Source: Mycolicibacterium rutilum (GTDB lineage: Bacteria > Actinomycetota > Actinomycetes > Mycobacteriales > Mycobacteriaceae). From it: DNA of 64,000 bases. The stretch lies in the NCBI RefSeq assembly GCF_900108565.1, contig NZ_LT629971.1, forward strand, positions 5,518,001-5,582,000, written 5' to 3'. Both the position numbers and the translations under genes were made by a program. Below, one piece after another: positions 34,206 to 43,509 of the stretch. Position 1 is the first letter of the stretch, and every line of letters begins with the position of its first letter. Under the pieces are notes generated by a model that searched no databases, was not told the origin of the DNA, and saw only the letters and a program-made list of their open reading frames with translations.

Positions 34206-35246
34206 TCAGGCGATCGGGTACGGCCAGGGGTTGGGCTTGCAGGTCTTGTTGTCCGGCTGCACCGACTGCGGGTCGAACCGGGCCGCGTCGTTGTTGCTCG
34301 TCGAGAACGTCTGCTGCATCATCACCGGCGCCAGTTGATCGTTGTCGCCGCACGGCTCATGTCGCTGGTAGCCGATCGCGTGGCCGACCTCGTGGTTGAT
34401 CAGGTACTGCCGGTAGGAGCCGACGTCGCCCTGGAACGGCACCGCGCCGCGCACCCAGCGCGCCTCGTTGATGAACACCCGCGGCTGACCGTCGAGATAG
34501 GCCGGGTTGTAGCAGGACGCCTCGAGCTGGATGTCGTAGCCGCAGCCCTCGCGGACGGTCATCGGTGTGGTCAACGACACCCGGAAATCGGGCTCGACGC
34601 CGGAGGACGCGTCTACGCGGGTGAACGCGAACTGCGGGTTGTGCGTCCAGCTCTTCGGGTTGGCCAGCGTCTCGCTGACCATGCGGGCGAAACCGTCGTC
34701 GCCGCCGAACGTCGCGGTGTCGATGCCGTCCTCGACCTCGACGGTGTAGGTGAAGACCTTCGCGGTGCCCTGACCCACCTGCGGCGCGGCGCCCGGCACG
34801 ACGCGCCACGTCTTGGCGCCGGCCTCGGTGAACGGGCCGCCCTGCGGCAGGATTCCGGTCGGCAGGTTCGCGTCGAACTGGGTCAGGCCCTTGGGCGGCG
34901 CGCCGATGATCGCCGTGCTGGCCACCCCGATCGTCGGCGGACCCTGCACCGGCCCTTCGGCCTCCTTGGGCGCGGGCGCGCTGGCCCCGGTGACCGTCTG
35001 ATACACCACCACCGCGGTCACCACGATCAGGATCGGCAACGCGTACGCGCGCCAGCCGTAGGTCGAGACGAACCGGCCGAGCCAGGTCTGCTTGCGGAAG
35101 CCGCGGTGCTCGTCGCGATTGGATCGGACCCGCCCCGAATCCTCGGCCAGCGGGTCGCGTTGCGCGCGCAGCGGCTCACGCCACTGGTCACGCAGCGCGG
35201 GCAGTCCCCCCTGGTTCTCTCTGCTCCCACTTCGCTCCGGACCCAT
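34206..35246 (-). CDS. Membrane-anchored DUF3152 putative zinc peptidase
   Basis: A 346-residue protein. The ATG at 35246 is chosen because a strong GAGGGGGACAG precedes it; earlier in-frame starts at 35261 (ATG) and 35279 (GTG) are possible. A charged cytosolic N-terminus is followed by one transmembrane helix (YALPILIVVTAVVVYQTVTG). The extracytoplasmic DUF3152 domain contains HEVGHAIGYQRH, a metalloprotease-like zinc site, plus conserved cysteines. It corresponds to Rv3207c. Substrate unknown. Confidence 0.85.
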   Translation of the reverse strand: MGPERSGSRENQGGLPALRDQWREPLRAQRDPLAEDSGRVRSNRDEHRGFRKQTWLGRFVSTYGWRAYALPILIVVTAVVVYQTVTGASAPAPKEAEGPVQGPPTIGVASTAIIGAPPKGLTQFDANLPTGILPQGGPFTEAGAKTWRVVPGAAPQVGQGTAKVFTYTVEVEDGIDTATFGGDDGFARMVSETLANPKSWTHNPQFAFTRVDASSGVEPDFRVSLTTPMTVREGCGYDIQLEASCYNPAYLDGQPRVFINEARWVRGAVPFQGDVGSYRQYLINHEVGHAIGYQRHEPCGDNDQLAPVMMQQTFSTSNNDAARFDPQSVQPDNKTCKPNPWPYPIA

Positions 35247-35384
35247 CTGTCCCCCTCGCATACGGGAGTCGTAGGTCACCGGAACAGGATGACACAACCT
35301 GCTGGCCTCATACTTTTGACGCGCCACCGACAGCGAACGGCACCGCAAGCCGTGCCTGACGTGCGCGCCATGCCAGCGGTAGTA

Positions 35385-35399
35385 GTGTCGTTGCGACAC
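35385..35399 (+). promoter_or_regulatory. Candidate TetR operator
   Basis: GTGTCG TTG CGACAC is a perfect 6-bp inverted repeat with a 3-base centre, ending 19 bp before the likely TetR start. It lies in the divergent gap with the DUF3152 gene. Position suggests autoregulation; this is inference. Confidence 0.45.
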
Positions 35400-35418
35400 C
35401 GAGCAGATGAAGGACGTG

Positions 35419-36081
35419 ATGAGCGATCTCGCCAACACCGCGAGGAGGGGCGCGCAACGAGGCAGCGGCGAAACAGTCGGCCGCCGCGGCAATCGGCTTC
35501 CGCGCGATGAGCGCCGCGGTCAGCTACTGATCGCCGCCAGCGAGGTTTTCGTCGACCGCGGCTACCACGCCGCCGGGATGGATGAGATCGCCGACCGCGC
35601 CGGGGTGAGCAAACCGGTTCTGTACCAACACTTCTCGTCGAAGCTCGAGCTGTACCTCGCGGTGCTGGCCAAGCATGTCGAGAACCTGGTGTCCGGGGTC
35701 CGCCAGGCGCTGCGCACCACCACCGACAACCGGCAGCGGTTGCGCGCCGCGGTGCAGGCGTTCTTCGACTTCATCGAGCACGACGGCCAGGGCTACCGGC
35801 TGATCTTCGAGAACGATTACGTGACCGAACCGCAGGTCGCCGCTCAGGTGAAGGTGGCCACCGAGGCATGCACCGACGCGGTGTTCGACCTGATCAGCCG
35901 CGATTCCGGGCTGGAGGCGCACCGCGCGCGGATGATCGCGGTGGGGCTGGTGGCGATCAGCGTCGACTCGGCGCGCTACTGGCTCAACAACGAGCGGCCG
36001 ATCTCCAAGGAGGCCGCGGTGGAGGGCACGGTGCAGTTCGCCTGGGGCGGTCTGTCACACGTGCCGCTCACGCGCTCCTAA
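35419..36081 (+). CDS. TetR-family transcriptional regulator
   Basis: A 220-residue repressor. The N-terminal helix-turn-helix reads VFVDRGYHAAGMDEIADRAGVSKPVLYQHFSSK in two short conserved parts (AGMDEIADRAGVS; VLYQHF). The rest is an alpha-helical ligand-binding domain. ATG 35419 is preferred because AAGGA lies 5 bases upstream; ATG 35407 is an alternative. It corresponds to Rv3208. It ends overlapping the convergent DUF3107 gene by 4 bp. Ligand and targets unknown. Confidence 0.9.
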   Translation: MSDLANTARRGAQRGSGETVGRRGNRLPRDERRGQLLIAASEVFVDRGYHAAGMDEIADRAGVSKPVLYQHFSSKLELYLAVLAKHVENLVSGVRQALRTTTDNRQRLRAAVQAFFDFIEHDGQGYRLIFENDYVTEPQVAAQVKVATEACTDAVFDLISRDSGLEAHRARMIAVGLVAISVDSARYWLNNERPISKEAAVEGTVQFAWGGLSHVPLTRS

Positions 36082-36323
36082 CCGGTCTTGGCCCCGAGGC
36101 CGACCCCGAATCCGACCCGGCGCACATCGGCGGCGCCGATCTCGACGTAGGCGATCTTCGACGTCTGCACCAGGAACCGGCGGCCCTTCTCGTCGGTGAG
36201 CGCCAGCACGCCCGCGTCCTGGGCCAGCGCGTCGGTGAACAACTTCTCGACCTCGCTCGGTGTCTGCGCGCTGTTGAAGCTCAGCTCGCGCGGGCTGTCC
36301 GTGACCCCGATCTTGACCTCCAC
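36078..36323 (-). CDS. DUF3107 small conserved protein
   Basis: An 81-residue actinobacterial protein starting MEVKIGVTDSPRELSFNSAQ. It corresponds to Rv3208A/TB9.4. The sequence alternates short strands and one helix (SEVEKLFTDALAQ) with a final Gly-rich VGFGVG. No catalytic site is evident and its function is unknown. Confidence 0.88.
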   Translation of the reverse strand: MEVKIGVTDSPRELSFNSAQTPSEVEKLFTDALAQDAGVLALTDEKGRRFLVQTSKIAYVEIGAADVRRVGFGVGLGAKTG

Positions 36324-36429
36324 GCCTGGTCCCTTTCCGTCAGCACTGAAGAACTTGAGCCAAGGCTAGTGGACGGCCCCGCCGCCGCGCCGCGCCGGTG
36401 AGTTCGCGGGCAGCGAAGCGGGTTCGTAC

Positions 36430-36453
36430 GGTCGCCGCTTCCGAACGGCGACC
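36430..36453. repeat. 8-bp inverted repeat in the divergent gap
   Basis: GGTCGCCG (36430-36437) is inverted as CGGCGACC (36446-36453), with outer GGTTCG / CGAACC partly extending it. It lies in the 248-bp gap between the divergent DUF3107 and MmpS-like genes and could be an operator. Nothing else is evident in that gap. Confidence 0.35.
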
Positions 36454-36571
36454 GAACCGAGTCCGGACCGTAATCGACACACCGGTCGCCGAACCTCACC
36501 TGTCACATCCGCCTCGATAGTCTCAGGCGCGGCAACGATCTATGCGCGCGACAAGATCCGGGAAAACCTTT

Positions 36572-37333
36572 ATGAACAGGCCTTATACCGCACATTCACC
36601 GTATTCGCTGACGCCGACCGAGCGGATCCGCACCTACCCCGACGAACCGGGGTACGGCTACGACTTCGAGCCGCCGTACGACCCCGACCACGAGCCGCCC
36701 ACCGAGGACTACGACGAGTTCGCGCCGCAGTACGACGAGGAGCGCATCGACCGCCGGTGGATGTGGATCGCCGGCATCGCGGGCGTGATCCTGTTCGTCG
36801 CGATCGGCACCACTGGCATCATCCTCGGCGGCGGCGACAGCGGCTCGGTGTCGGCCACCGCGACCTCGGAGGCAGCCACCTCCGCCGCGCCGGCCACCAC
36901 GTCGGCCCCGTCGGCGGGCACCGCCGCGCCGATCGCGCCGTCCCTGCCCGCCGAAACCGTCACGACGGTGACCCCGACCGCCGAGACCACGCCCCCGCCC
37001 GTCGCCGATCCGCCTGCGACGCCGGCCCCGCAGGCCGCCGCCCCGCCGCCCGCGCCGGCGTCGCCGCGCACGGTCACCTACCGGGTGACCGGCAACCGGC
37101 AGCTGATCGATCTGGTGACCGTGATCTACACCGACGGGCGCGGCGCCCTGCAGACCGACGTCAACGTCGCGCTGCCGTGGGCCAAGACCGTGGTGCTGGA
37201 GCCGGGCGTCGAGCTCAAGTCGGTCACCGCGACAAGCGTTGCGGGACAACTGAATTGCAGCATCACCGACGCCGCGGGCACGCTGCTCACCGCGCAGAAC
37301 AACAACACCATCATCGCCAACTGCACGCAGTAG
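36572..37333 (+). CDS. MmpS-family-like membrane protein
   Basis: A 253-residue single-pass protein. A Tyr/Pro/Asp-rich cytosolic N-terminus (YGYDFEPPYDPDHEPP) leads to one transmembrane helix (WMWIAGIAGVILFVAIGTTG). A long Ala/Thr/Pro-rich linker follows, then a C-terminal beta domain like MmpS proteins (TYRVTGNRQLIDLVTVIYTD; ending IIANCTQ). MmpS proteins assist MmpL lipid and siderophore exporters, but no mmpL lies nearby. ATG 36572 is used; ATG 36542 would add ten residues. It corresponds to Rv3209. Confidence 0.8.
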   Translation: MNRPYTAHSPYSLTPTERIRTYPDEPGYGYDFEPPYDPDHEPPTEDYDEFAPQYDEERIDRRWMWIAGIAGVILFVAIGTTGIILGGGDSGSVSATATSEAATSAAPATTSAPSAGTAAPIAPSLPAETVTTVTPTAETTPPPVADPPATPAPQAAAPPPAPASPRTVTYRVTGNRQLIDLVTVIYTDGRGALQTDVNVALPWAKTVVLEPGVELKSVTATSVAGQLNCSITDAAGTLLTAQNNNTIIANCTQ

Positions 37334-37337
37334 CGGC

Positions 37338-38033
37338 TCAGGCCAGGCCCAGCTCCTGCATGCGGGCGGCGTGGGTGCGCTGCAACCGGTCGAAGAACTC
37401 GGTCATCTGGGTGAGCCCCTCGCCGCTGGACATCACCAGGTCGACGAGCTCGTCGTGGTCGGCGAGCACGAACTGCGCCTGGGTGATCGCCTCGCCGAGC
37501 AGCCGGCGCGACCACAGCGCCAACCGGTGGCGCTGCCGGTCGCTGGCGGTCACGGCGGCGCGCACCTCGGCGACGACGAACTGCGAGTGGCCGGTCTCCG
37601 AGAGCACCGCTCGGACCACGTCGGCCACCTCGTCGGGCAGCGCGTCGGCGATCTCCAGGTAGAAGTCCGCGGCCAGCGCGTCGCCGACATAGGTTTTGAC
37701 GAGCGCCTCCAGCCAGGTGCTTGGGGTGGTCAGCCGGTGGTAGTTCTCCAGCGCCGACGCGTACTTCGTCATCGCGGGCACGACGTCGACGCCGCGGCGC
37801 TCGAGCGCGTCGCGCAGCACCTCGTAGTGGTTCATCTCGGCGGCCGCCATCGCGGCCATGTTGATGCGTCCTCGCAGGTTGGGCGCCATCCGGGCCTCGT
37901 CGGTGAGCCGGTAGAAGGCGGCCACCTCGCCGTAGGCCAGCAGCGCGAAAAGCTCGGTGACGCCGGGGTGCGCGGCGGTGACGCCGGCCGTCGCCGGATC
38001 GGTCTGCTCGGGTGCAGGCGGCGTCGCGTTCAT
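37338..38033 (-). CDS. Ferritin-like fold protein (MiaE-like)
   Basis: A 231-residue all-helical protein with ferritin-like di-iron features, e.g. AAAEMNHYEVL, with an E-x-x-H pair. Such proteins are often annotated as related to the tRNA hydroxylase MiaE. The reaction is unknown. It corresponds to Rv3210c. It ends 5 bp from the convergent MmpS-like gene. Confidence 0.82.
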   Translation of the reverse strand: MNATPPAPEQTDPATAGVTAAHPGVTELFALLAYGEVAAFYRLTDEARMAPNLRGRINMAAMAAAEMNHYEVLRDALERRGVDVVPAMTKYASALENYHRLTTPSTWLEALVKTYVGDALAADFYLEIADALPDEVADVVRAVLSETGHSQFVVAEVRAAVTASDRQRHRLALWSRRLLGEAITQAQFVLADHDELVDLVMSSGEGLTQMTEFFDRLQRTHAARMQELGLA

Positions 38034-38088
38034 GGGGCCAACAATAAACGTCGCCCGGCGCGTCGCCCGAAGGCCGAGATCGACCGGG

Positions 38089-38094
38089 TATGAT
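38089..38094 (+). promoter_or_regulatory. Candidate -10 element upstream of the RNA helicase
   Basis: TATGAT preceded by GGG lies 170 bp before the helicase start. No good -35 is seen. If used, the helicase mRNA would have a long leader containing a tiny ORF (ATGATGATTGAAGGC..., about 8 codons). The 230-bp gap shows no other gene. Confidence 0.35.
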
Positions 38095-38263
38095 GATTGA
38101 AGGCAGTGGCATCTGAACCGCCGTTACCTAAAGAAATGTGCGTGCACGCAGTCGGCCCGCCTACCTCAGTGCAGGGCTTCGGTCTAACAGGCCATCAATT
38201 CGTTCGAACTCGTGCGCGCGTGGAAGCCATGAGGATGACGATTGAAAGGCCTCGTTTTCGCGT

Positions 38264-39724
38264 ATGACGCATCTCAACCCCACATTTTCTGAACTAGGAG
38301 TCCGCGACGAGATCGTGCGGGCGCTCGCCGAGGATGGCAAGGAACACCCGTTCGCCATCCAGGAGCTGACGATGCCGATGGCACTCGCCGGCGACGATCT
38401 GATCGGTCAGGCCCGCACCGGCATGGGCAAGACCCTGGCGTTCGGGGTGCCGCTGCTGCAGCGGATCACCACCGACGAGTCCCGCCCGCTGACCGGTGTG
38501 CCCCGCGCCCTGGTCGTGGTGCCCACCCGCGAGCTGTGCCTGCAGGTCTTCAACGACCTGGCGACGGCCGCGAAGTACCTGACGGTCGGCGACCGCAAGC
38601 TCTCTGTCACGTCGATCTACGGCGGCCGCCCCTACGAGGCGCAGATCGAGGCGCTCGACAAGGGCGTCGACGTGGTCGTCGGCACCCCGGGCCGGCTGCT
38701 CGACCTCGCCCAGCAGGGCCATCTCAAGCTGGGTGGCCTGTCGATGCTGGTGCTCGACGAGGCCGACGAAATGCTCGACCTGGGCTTCCTGCCCGACATC
38801 GAGCGCATCCTGCGGCAGATCCCCGACAGCCGGCAGTCGATGCTGTTCTCGGCGACCATGCCGGACCCGATCATCACGCTGGCGCGCACGTTCATGAACC
38901 AGCCGACCCACATCCGGGCCGAGGCCCCGCATTCGGCGGCCACCCACGACACGACCGAGCAGTTCGCCTACCGCGCGCACGCGCTGGACAAGGTGGAGAT
39001 GGTCGCGCGCATCCTGCAGGCCGAGGGCCGCGGCGCGACGATGATCTTCACCCGCACAAAGCGGACCGCCCAGAAGGTGTCCGACGAGCTGGCCGAACGC
39101 GGCTTCAAGGTCGGCGCCGTGCACGGTGACCTCGGTCAGGGCGCCCGCGAGAAGGCGCTCAAGTCGTTCCGCACCGGCGAGATCGACGTGCTCGTCGCGA
39201 CCGATGTGGCCGCGCGCGGCATCGACATCGACGACGTCACCCACGTCATCAACTACCAGATCCCCGAGGACGAGCAGGCCTACGTGCACCGCATCGGCCG
39301 CACCGGTCGCGCCGGCAAGACCGGTGTCGCGGTGACGCTCGTGGACTGGGACGAGCTGGCCCGCTGGACGATGATCGATAAGGCGCTCAACCTCGGCTGC
39401 CCCGATCCGGCCGAGACGTACTCCAGCTCGCCGCACCTGTACACCGAACTCGGCATCCCCGCCGAGGCCGGCGGCACCGTCGGCGAGCCCGTCAAGGCCC
39501 AGGGCAGCAAGCGCGCCCCTGCGGAGAAGTCCGCCGACCGGCCCGCCCGCACCCGCAACCGGACCCGTCGCCGCACCCGCGGCGGCAAGCCGGTCACCGG
39601 GCACCCCGAGTCGGGCGCCGAGCAGCCCGCCGAGACCGGTGAGAGCGCCGGCGAGGAAGCGGGCGCACCGGCCAAGCGCAGGCGGCGCCGCCGGCCGCGC
39701 AAGGCCCCGGCCAGCGCCGGCTAG
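38264..39724 (+). CDS. rhlE: DEAD-box RNA helicase RhlE-type
   Basis: A 486-residue ATP-dependent RNA helicase. Motifs in order: HPFAIQ (Q motif), ARTGMGKT (55-57 GKT), PTREL, TPGR, LDEADEML (DEAD at 165-168), FSAT, then VATDVAARGIDI and HRIGRTGRAG in the second RecA lobe. The C-terminal 70 residues are a disordered basic tail rich in Arg (NRTRRRTRGGK, KRRRRRRPRK), which should bind RNA. It matches Rv3211. Confidence 0.94.
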   Translation: MTHLNPTFSELGVRDEIVRALAEDGKEHPFAIQELTMPMALAGDDLIGQARTGMGKTLAFGVPLLQRITTDESRPLTGVPRALVVVPTRELCLQVFNDLATAAKYLTVGDRKLSVTSIYGGRPYEAQIEALDKGVDVVVGTPGRLLDLAQQGHLKLGGLSMLVLDEADEMLDLGFLPDIERILRQIPDSRQSMLFSATMPDPIITLARTFMNQPTHIRAEAPHSAATHDTTEQFAYRAHALDKVEMVARILQAEGRGATMIFTRTKRTAQKVSDELAERGFKVGAVHGDLGQGAREKALKSFRTGEIDVLVATDVAARGIDIDDVTHVINYQIPEDEQAYVHRIGRTGRAGKTGVAVTLVDWDELARWTMIDKALNLGCPDPAETYSSSPHLYTELGIPAEAGGTVGEPVKAQGSKRAPAEKSADRPARTRNRTRRRTRGGKPVTGHPESGAEQPAETGESAGEEAGAPAKRRRRRRPRKAPASAG

Positions 39725-39743
39725 CGAGGACACCGGCCGCCGG

Positions 39744-40955
39744 ATGGTCAAACCCGAACGCCGCACCAAGACCGACGTGCTGGTGGCCGTGGCGATCGCC
39801 GTGGTGGTGGCGGTGACCGCCGGGCTGATCTGGTGGACGAGCGACGCCCGCGCGACGCAGAGCCGACCGGCCGCCGCCCCGGTGCCCGACCTGGTGTCCG
39901 CCAGGGAGGTGCCGACCGCGCTGCGGCAGCTGTGGACCGCGCCGAGCGGCAAGACCACGACGCCGATCGTCGCCGGCGGCGCGGTGGTGACCGGTGACGG
40001 ACGCACGGTGGAGGGCCGCGACCCTGCCACCGGCACCCCGCTGTGGAGCTACGCGCGTGATCTCGAGCTGTGCGGCGTCACCTCCGTCTACGAGTACGCC
40101 GTCGCCGTCTATCCCGACGTGCGCGGCTGCGGACAGGTCAGCACGATCGACGCCGAGACCGGGATGCGCGGCGCCGCGCGCACGTCCTACGCCGATGACC
40201 GGGTCACGCTGACCTCCGACGGCACCACCGTGCTGTCGGCCGGCGAGAACCGGCTGGAACTGCTGCGCTCGGACATGGTGCGGATGATCAGCTACGGAGC
40301 GCTCGACGCGCCGATCAAACCCGGCACCCCGGCCACGCCGCTGTGCCGGTTCGTCTCGACGCAGGCCAGTTCCAGCGCGGTGTCGCTGCTGGAGGCGTGT
40401 CCGGGGCAGGCCGACCTGCGGCTGACGCTGCTGCGGCCCGCCGACGACGAGGACGCCCCCGAGCTGAAGTACATCCCGCAGGAGGGCGTCGCCAAGGACT
40501 CCGACGCCCGCGTCGTGGCCGTCGCCGACACCACGACCGCGGTCTACGTCCCCACCCCGACGCCGACCGTGCACATCGTCGACGACACCGGCGCCACCAC
40601 CGCCAGCACCCAGGTGGGCAGGCCGGTGTCACCGCAGGCCACCGCGTCGCGGGCCGGCGACCTGATCACCTGGTGGACCGGGGACAGCGTGATGGTGTTC
40701 TCCGCCAACGGACTTCGCTATCTCTACACGATCGCCCCGGCGGGGCCCAACGTCCCGCTGGGTCCGGGCACCGTGATGGCGGGCAAGCTGATGGTGCCGG
40801 TCACGAGCGGGTACGACGTGTTCGACGCGCAGACCGGCCGCGGCGAGCGCCACATCGCGCTGGACCGCGCGGGCAGTCCGACACCGGTGGTGCCCGCGGT
40901 GGCCGGTACGACGGTGGTGGAGCAGCGCGGCGGCGAACTGGTGGCGCTCGGCTAG
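39744..40955 (+). CDS. Membrane-anchored Rv3212-type propeller-like protein
   Basis: A 403-residue protein with a short cytosolic N-terminus, one transmembrane helix (VLVAVAIAVVVAVTAGLIWW) and a beta-rich extracytoplasmic domain. Repeated strands such as RDPATGTPLWSYARD and VFDAQTGRGERHIAL suggest a PQQ-like propeller. ATG 39744 lies 17 bp after the helicase stop, so the genes are probably co-transcribed. Function unknown. Confidence 0.8.
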   Translation: MVKPERRTKTDVLVAVAIAVVVAVTAGLIWWTSDARATQSRPAAAPVPDLVSAREVPTALRQLWTAPSGKTTTPIVAGGAVVTGDGRTVEGRDPATGTPLWSYARDLELCGVTSVYEYAVAVYPDVRGCGQVSTIDAETGMRGAARTSYADDRVTLTSDGTTVLSAGENRLELLRSDMVRMISYGALDAPIKPGTPATPLCRFVSTQASSSAVSLLEACPGQADLRLTLLRPADDEDAPELKYIPQEGVAKDSDARVVAVADTTTAVYVPTPTPTVHIVDDTGATTASTQVGRPVSPQATASRAGDLITWWTGDSVMVFSANGLRYLYTIAPAGPNVPLGPGTVMAGKLMVPVTSGYDVFDAQTGRGERHIALDRAGSPTPVVPAVAGTTVVEQRGGELVALG

Positions 40956-41755
40956 ATCTCCGGGCTGAACGTCGGCATCGGCTTGCCGCTCTTCCAGTGC
41001 TTGAGCAGCGCCTGAGCCAGCTCGCGGTAGGCCACGGCGCCCTTGTTCTTGCGGCTGGCCAGCACCGAGGCGCCCGACGCGCTGGCCTCGGCGAAGCGCA
41101 CGGTGCGCGGGATCGGTGGCGCCAGCACCGGCAGGTCGTAGCGGTCGGCGACGTCGAGCAGCACGTCGCGGCTGTGCGTGGTGCGTGAGTCGTACAGCGT
41201 CGGCAGCGCGCCGAGCAGCCGCAGGTCGGCGTTGGTGATCGCCTGAACGTCGGCGATGGTGCGCAGGAACTGTCCGACGCCGCGGTGGGCCAACGTCTCG
41301 CACTGCAACGGCACGATCACCTCGTCGGCGGCGGTCAACCCGTTGAGCGTCAACACGCCCAGCGACGGCGGGCAGTCGATGATCACCACGTCGTAGCCGC
41401 TGCTGATCTTGGCGAGCGCGCGTTTGAGCGCGTACTCCCGGCCGGCCCGCATCAACAGCATCGCCTCCGCGCCGGCCAGGTCGATGTTGGCGGGCAGCAG
41501 CGCCATCCCCTCGGGCGTCTCGAGCAGCGCCGCGTCGGGCTCGACCTCACCGAGCAGCACCTCGTGGATCGACACCGGCAGCTTGTCGGGGTCGTGGCCC
41601 AGCGAGAACGTCAACGACCCCTGCGGGTCGAGGTCCACCAGCAGGACCTGCTTGCCCTTCTCCTGAATCGCCGCACCCAACGACGCGACCGTCGTCGTTT
41701 TGGCTACCCCACCCTTTTGATTGGCGACCGCAAGTACCCGCGTCACGGTGTTCAT
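40952..41755 (-). CDS. ParA/Soj-like ATPase
   Basis: A 267-residue ParA-family (MinD-like) ATPase. The deviant Walker A is KGGVAKTTT (residues 14-22). Walker A' LVDLDPQG and Walker B YDVVIIDCPPSLG are present. There is no helix-turn-helix and no parB or parS nearby, so it is an orphan ParA acting in positioning or segregation of an unknown cargo. It matches Rv3213c. Its stop overlaps that of the convergent propeller gene. Confidence 0.9.
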   Translation of the reverse strand: MNTVTRVLAVANQKGGVAKTTTVASLGAAIQEKGKQVLLVDLDPQGSLTFSLGHDPDKLPVSIHEVLLGEVEPDAALLETPEGMALLPANIDLAGAEAMLLMRAGREYALKRALAKISSGYDVVIIDCPPSLGVLTLNGLTAADEVIVPLQCETLAHRGVGQFLRTIADVQAITNADLRLLGALPTLYDSRTTHSRDVLLDVADRYDLPVLAPPIPRTVRFAEASASGASVLASRKNKGAVAYRELAQALLKHWKSGKPMPTFSPEI

Positions 41756-41806
41756 CGTTGCACGGGCCCGCACACCGCGAGCGACCGTGCGGCAGAATCA
41801 GTCGGC

Positions 41807-42418
41807 GTGGGCCTTCTGCAGCACCGTCTGGTACTGCTCCGTCACGGTGAGACGGAGTGGTCCAAGAGCGGTCAGCACACCAGCCACACCGACCTCGAAC
41901 TGACCGAGACCGGGCGCGACCGCGCGAAGCTGGCGGCCGAGGCGCTGGCCGAACTCGACCTCGACGACCCGCTGGTGTTCAGCAGCCCCCTGCGCCGCGC
42001 CGTCGACACCGCCGAACTGGCCGGGCTGACCATCGCCGACCGGACCCCGCTGCTCACCGAGTGGGACTACGGCCGCTACGAGGGGCTGACCACCCCGCAG
42101 ATCCGCGAGACCGTGCCCGACTGGCTGATCTGGACGCACGGCGCCGACGGCGGCGAAAGCGTCGCCGACGTCACCGCGCGCGCCGACCGCGCGGTCGAGC
42201 TCGCGCTCACCCACATGGAGACCCGCGACGTGGTGTTCGTCGGGCATGCCCACTTCTCCCGATCGGTGATCGCGCGCTGGGTGGAGCTGCCCGTGCCCAA
42301 CGGCATCCGGTTCGCCATGGCGCCCGCCTCGATCGCGGTGCTGGGTTTCGAGCACGGCGTCCGGCAGATCATCGCCCAGGGCCTGACCGGCCACCAGGAT
42401 CCGTGTAAGCCACGGTGA
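41807..42418 (+). CDS. gpm2: Histidine-type acid phosphatase (phosphoglycerate-mutase family)
   Basis: A 203-residue branch-1 histidine phosphatase. LLRHGETEWSKSGQHT carries the phosphoryl-accepting His, and VFVGHAHFSRSV the second catalytic His. The M. tuberculosis homologue at this locus (Rv3214, gpm2) is known as an acid phosphatase rather than a mutase. GTG 41807 is used. It overlaps entC by 4 bp. Confidence 0.9.
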   Translation: MGLLQHRLVLLRHGETEWSKSGQHTSHTDLELTETGRDRAKLAAEALAELDLDDPLVFSSPLRRAVDTAELAGLTIADRTPLLTEWDYGRYEGLTTPQIRETVPDWLIWTHGADGGESVADVTARADRAVELALTHMETRDVVFVGHAHFSRSVIARWVELPVPNGIRFAMAPASIAVLGFEHGVRQIIAQGLTGHQDPCKPR

Positions 42419-43509
42419 CCCGCGAACCGAGCTTCGTCATGGCCTCCCGCGGCGCGGTCGTCGCCGAAGGAGTGCACACGGCTTTCCCGAACATCGCCGA
42501 CGCGCGGGCCGCGCTCGCGTCGCACAGCACCCCGATCATCGTGGGCGCCTTGCCTTTTGACATGACCAAGGCGGCGGCCCTGATCCGGCCGCAGAGCGTG
42601 CAGTTCCTCGACGCGCTGCCCGACTGGCCGCTGCGTGCACTGCCGGAAGTGCAAATCGCCGAGACTCTGCCGGCGCCCGACGAGCACCGGGCGCGGATCG
42701 CCGCGGCGGTGGCGCGGCTCCGCGATCCGGACAGCGGGTTGCACAAGGTGGTGCTGGCCCGCGCGCTGCGGCTGAGGGCCGACGGCCCGCTGGATGCGCG
42801 CACCGTGCTGCACCGGCTGGTCGGCGCCGACCCGGCGGCCAACGGCTACCTCGCCGACCTGACGGCGGCCGGCGGCGGCTACTCGGGCAGTGTGCTGGTC
42901 GGCGCGAGCCCCGAGCTGCTGGTGGCGCGGCGCGGGGAGCAGGTCGTCTGCGCGCCGTTCGCGGGTTCGGCTCCCCGCTCCCCCGACCCGGCGGCCGACG
43001 AGGCGAGCGGCGCGGCGCTGGCCGCGTCGGCCAAGGACCGCCACGAACACCAACTCGTCGTCGACGCGATCGGCGAGGTGCTGCAACCGCTGTGCGACGA
43101 CCTCGACGTCGCTGCCGAGCCGGAGCTGCGCAAGACCGACGCGGTGTGGCATCTGGCCACCCGCATCACCGGTCGGTTACGCGACAAGTCAACGACCGCA
43201 CTGGATTTGGCGATCGCACTGCACCCGACGCCCGCGGTCGGCGGTGTCCCGACGGCCGACGCGGCCGGACTGATCGCCGAACTCGAGGGCGACCGCGGCT
43301 TCTACGCGGGTGCGGTCGGCTGGTGCGATCAGCGCGGCGACGGCCGCTGGGTGGTGTCCATCCGCTGCGCCCAACTGTCGGCGGACCGGCGCACCGCCGA
43401 CGCCTACTCCGGCGGCGGCATCGTCGCCGAATCCGACCCTGACGACGAAGTCGCCGAGACCACAACGAAATTCACCACGATCCTGTCCGCGCTGGGAGCC
43501 CGGCCGTGA
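42415..43509 (+). CDS. entC: Isochorismate synthase (EntC/MenF-like)
   Basis: A 364-residue chorismate-binding enzyme converting chorismate to isochorismate for siderophore or menaquinone synthesis. Conserved parts are GLHKVVLARALRL, APFAGSAPRSPDP, LHPTPAVGGVPT, GFYAGAVGWCD and YSGGGIVAESDPDDE (Mg and substrate site). It starts at GTG 42415 inside the phosphatase 3' end and overlaps the GNAT gene. It corresponds to Rv3215. Confidence 0.93.
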   Translation: MTREPSFVMASRGAVVAEGVHTAFPNIADARAALASHSTPIIVGALPFDMTKAAALIRPQSVQFLDALPDWPLRALPEVQIAETLPAPDEHRARIAAAVARLRDPDSGLHKVVLARALRLRADGPLDARTVLHRLVGADPAANGYLADLTAAGGGYSGSVLVGASPELLVARRGEQVVCAPFAGSAPRSPDPAADEASGAALAASAKDRHEHQLVVDAIGEVLQPLCDDLDVAAEPELRKTDAVWHLATRITGRLRDKSTTALDLAIALHPTPAVGGVPTADAAGLIAELEGDRGFYAGAVGWCDQRGDGRWVVSIRCAQLSADRRTADAYSGGGIVAESDPDDEVAETTTKFTTILSALGARP

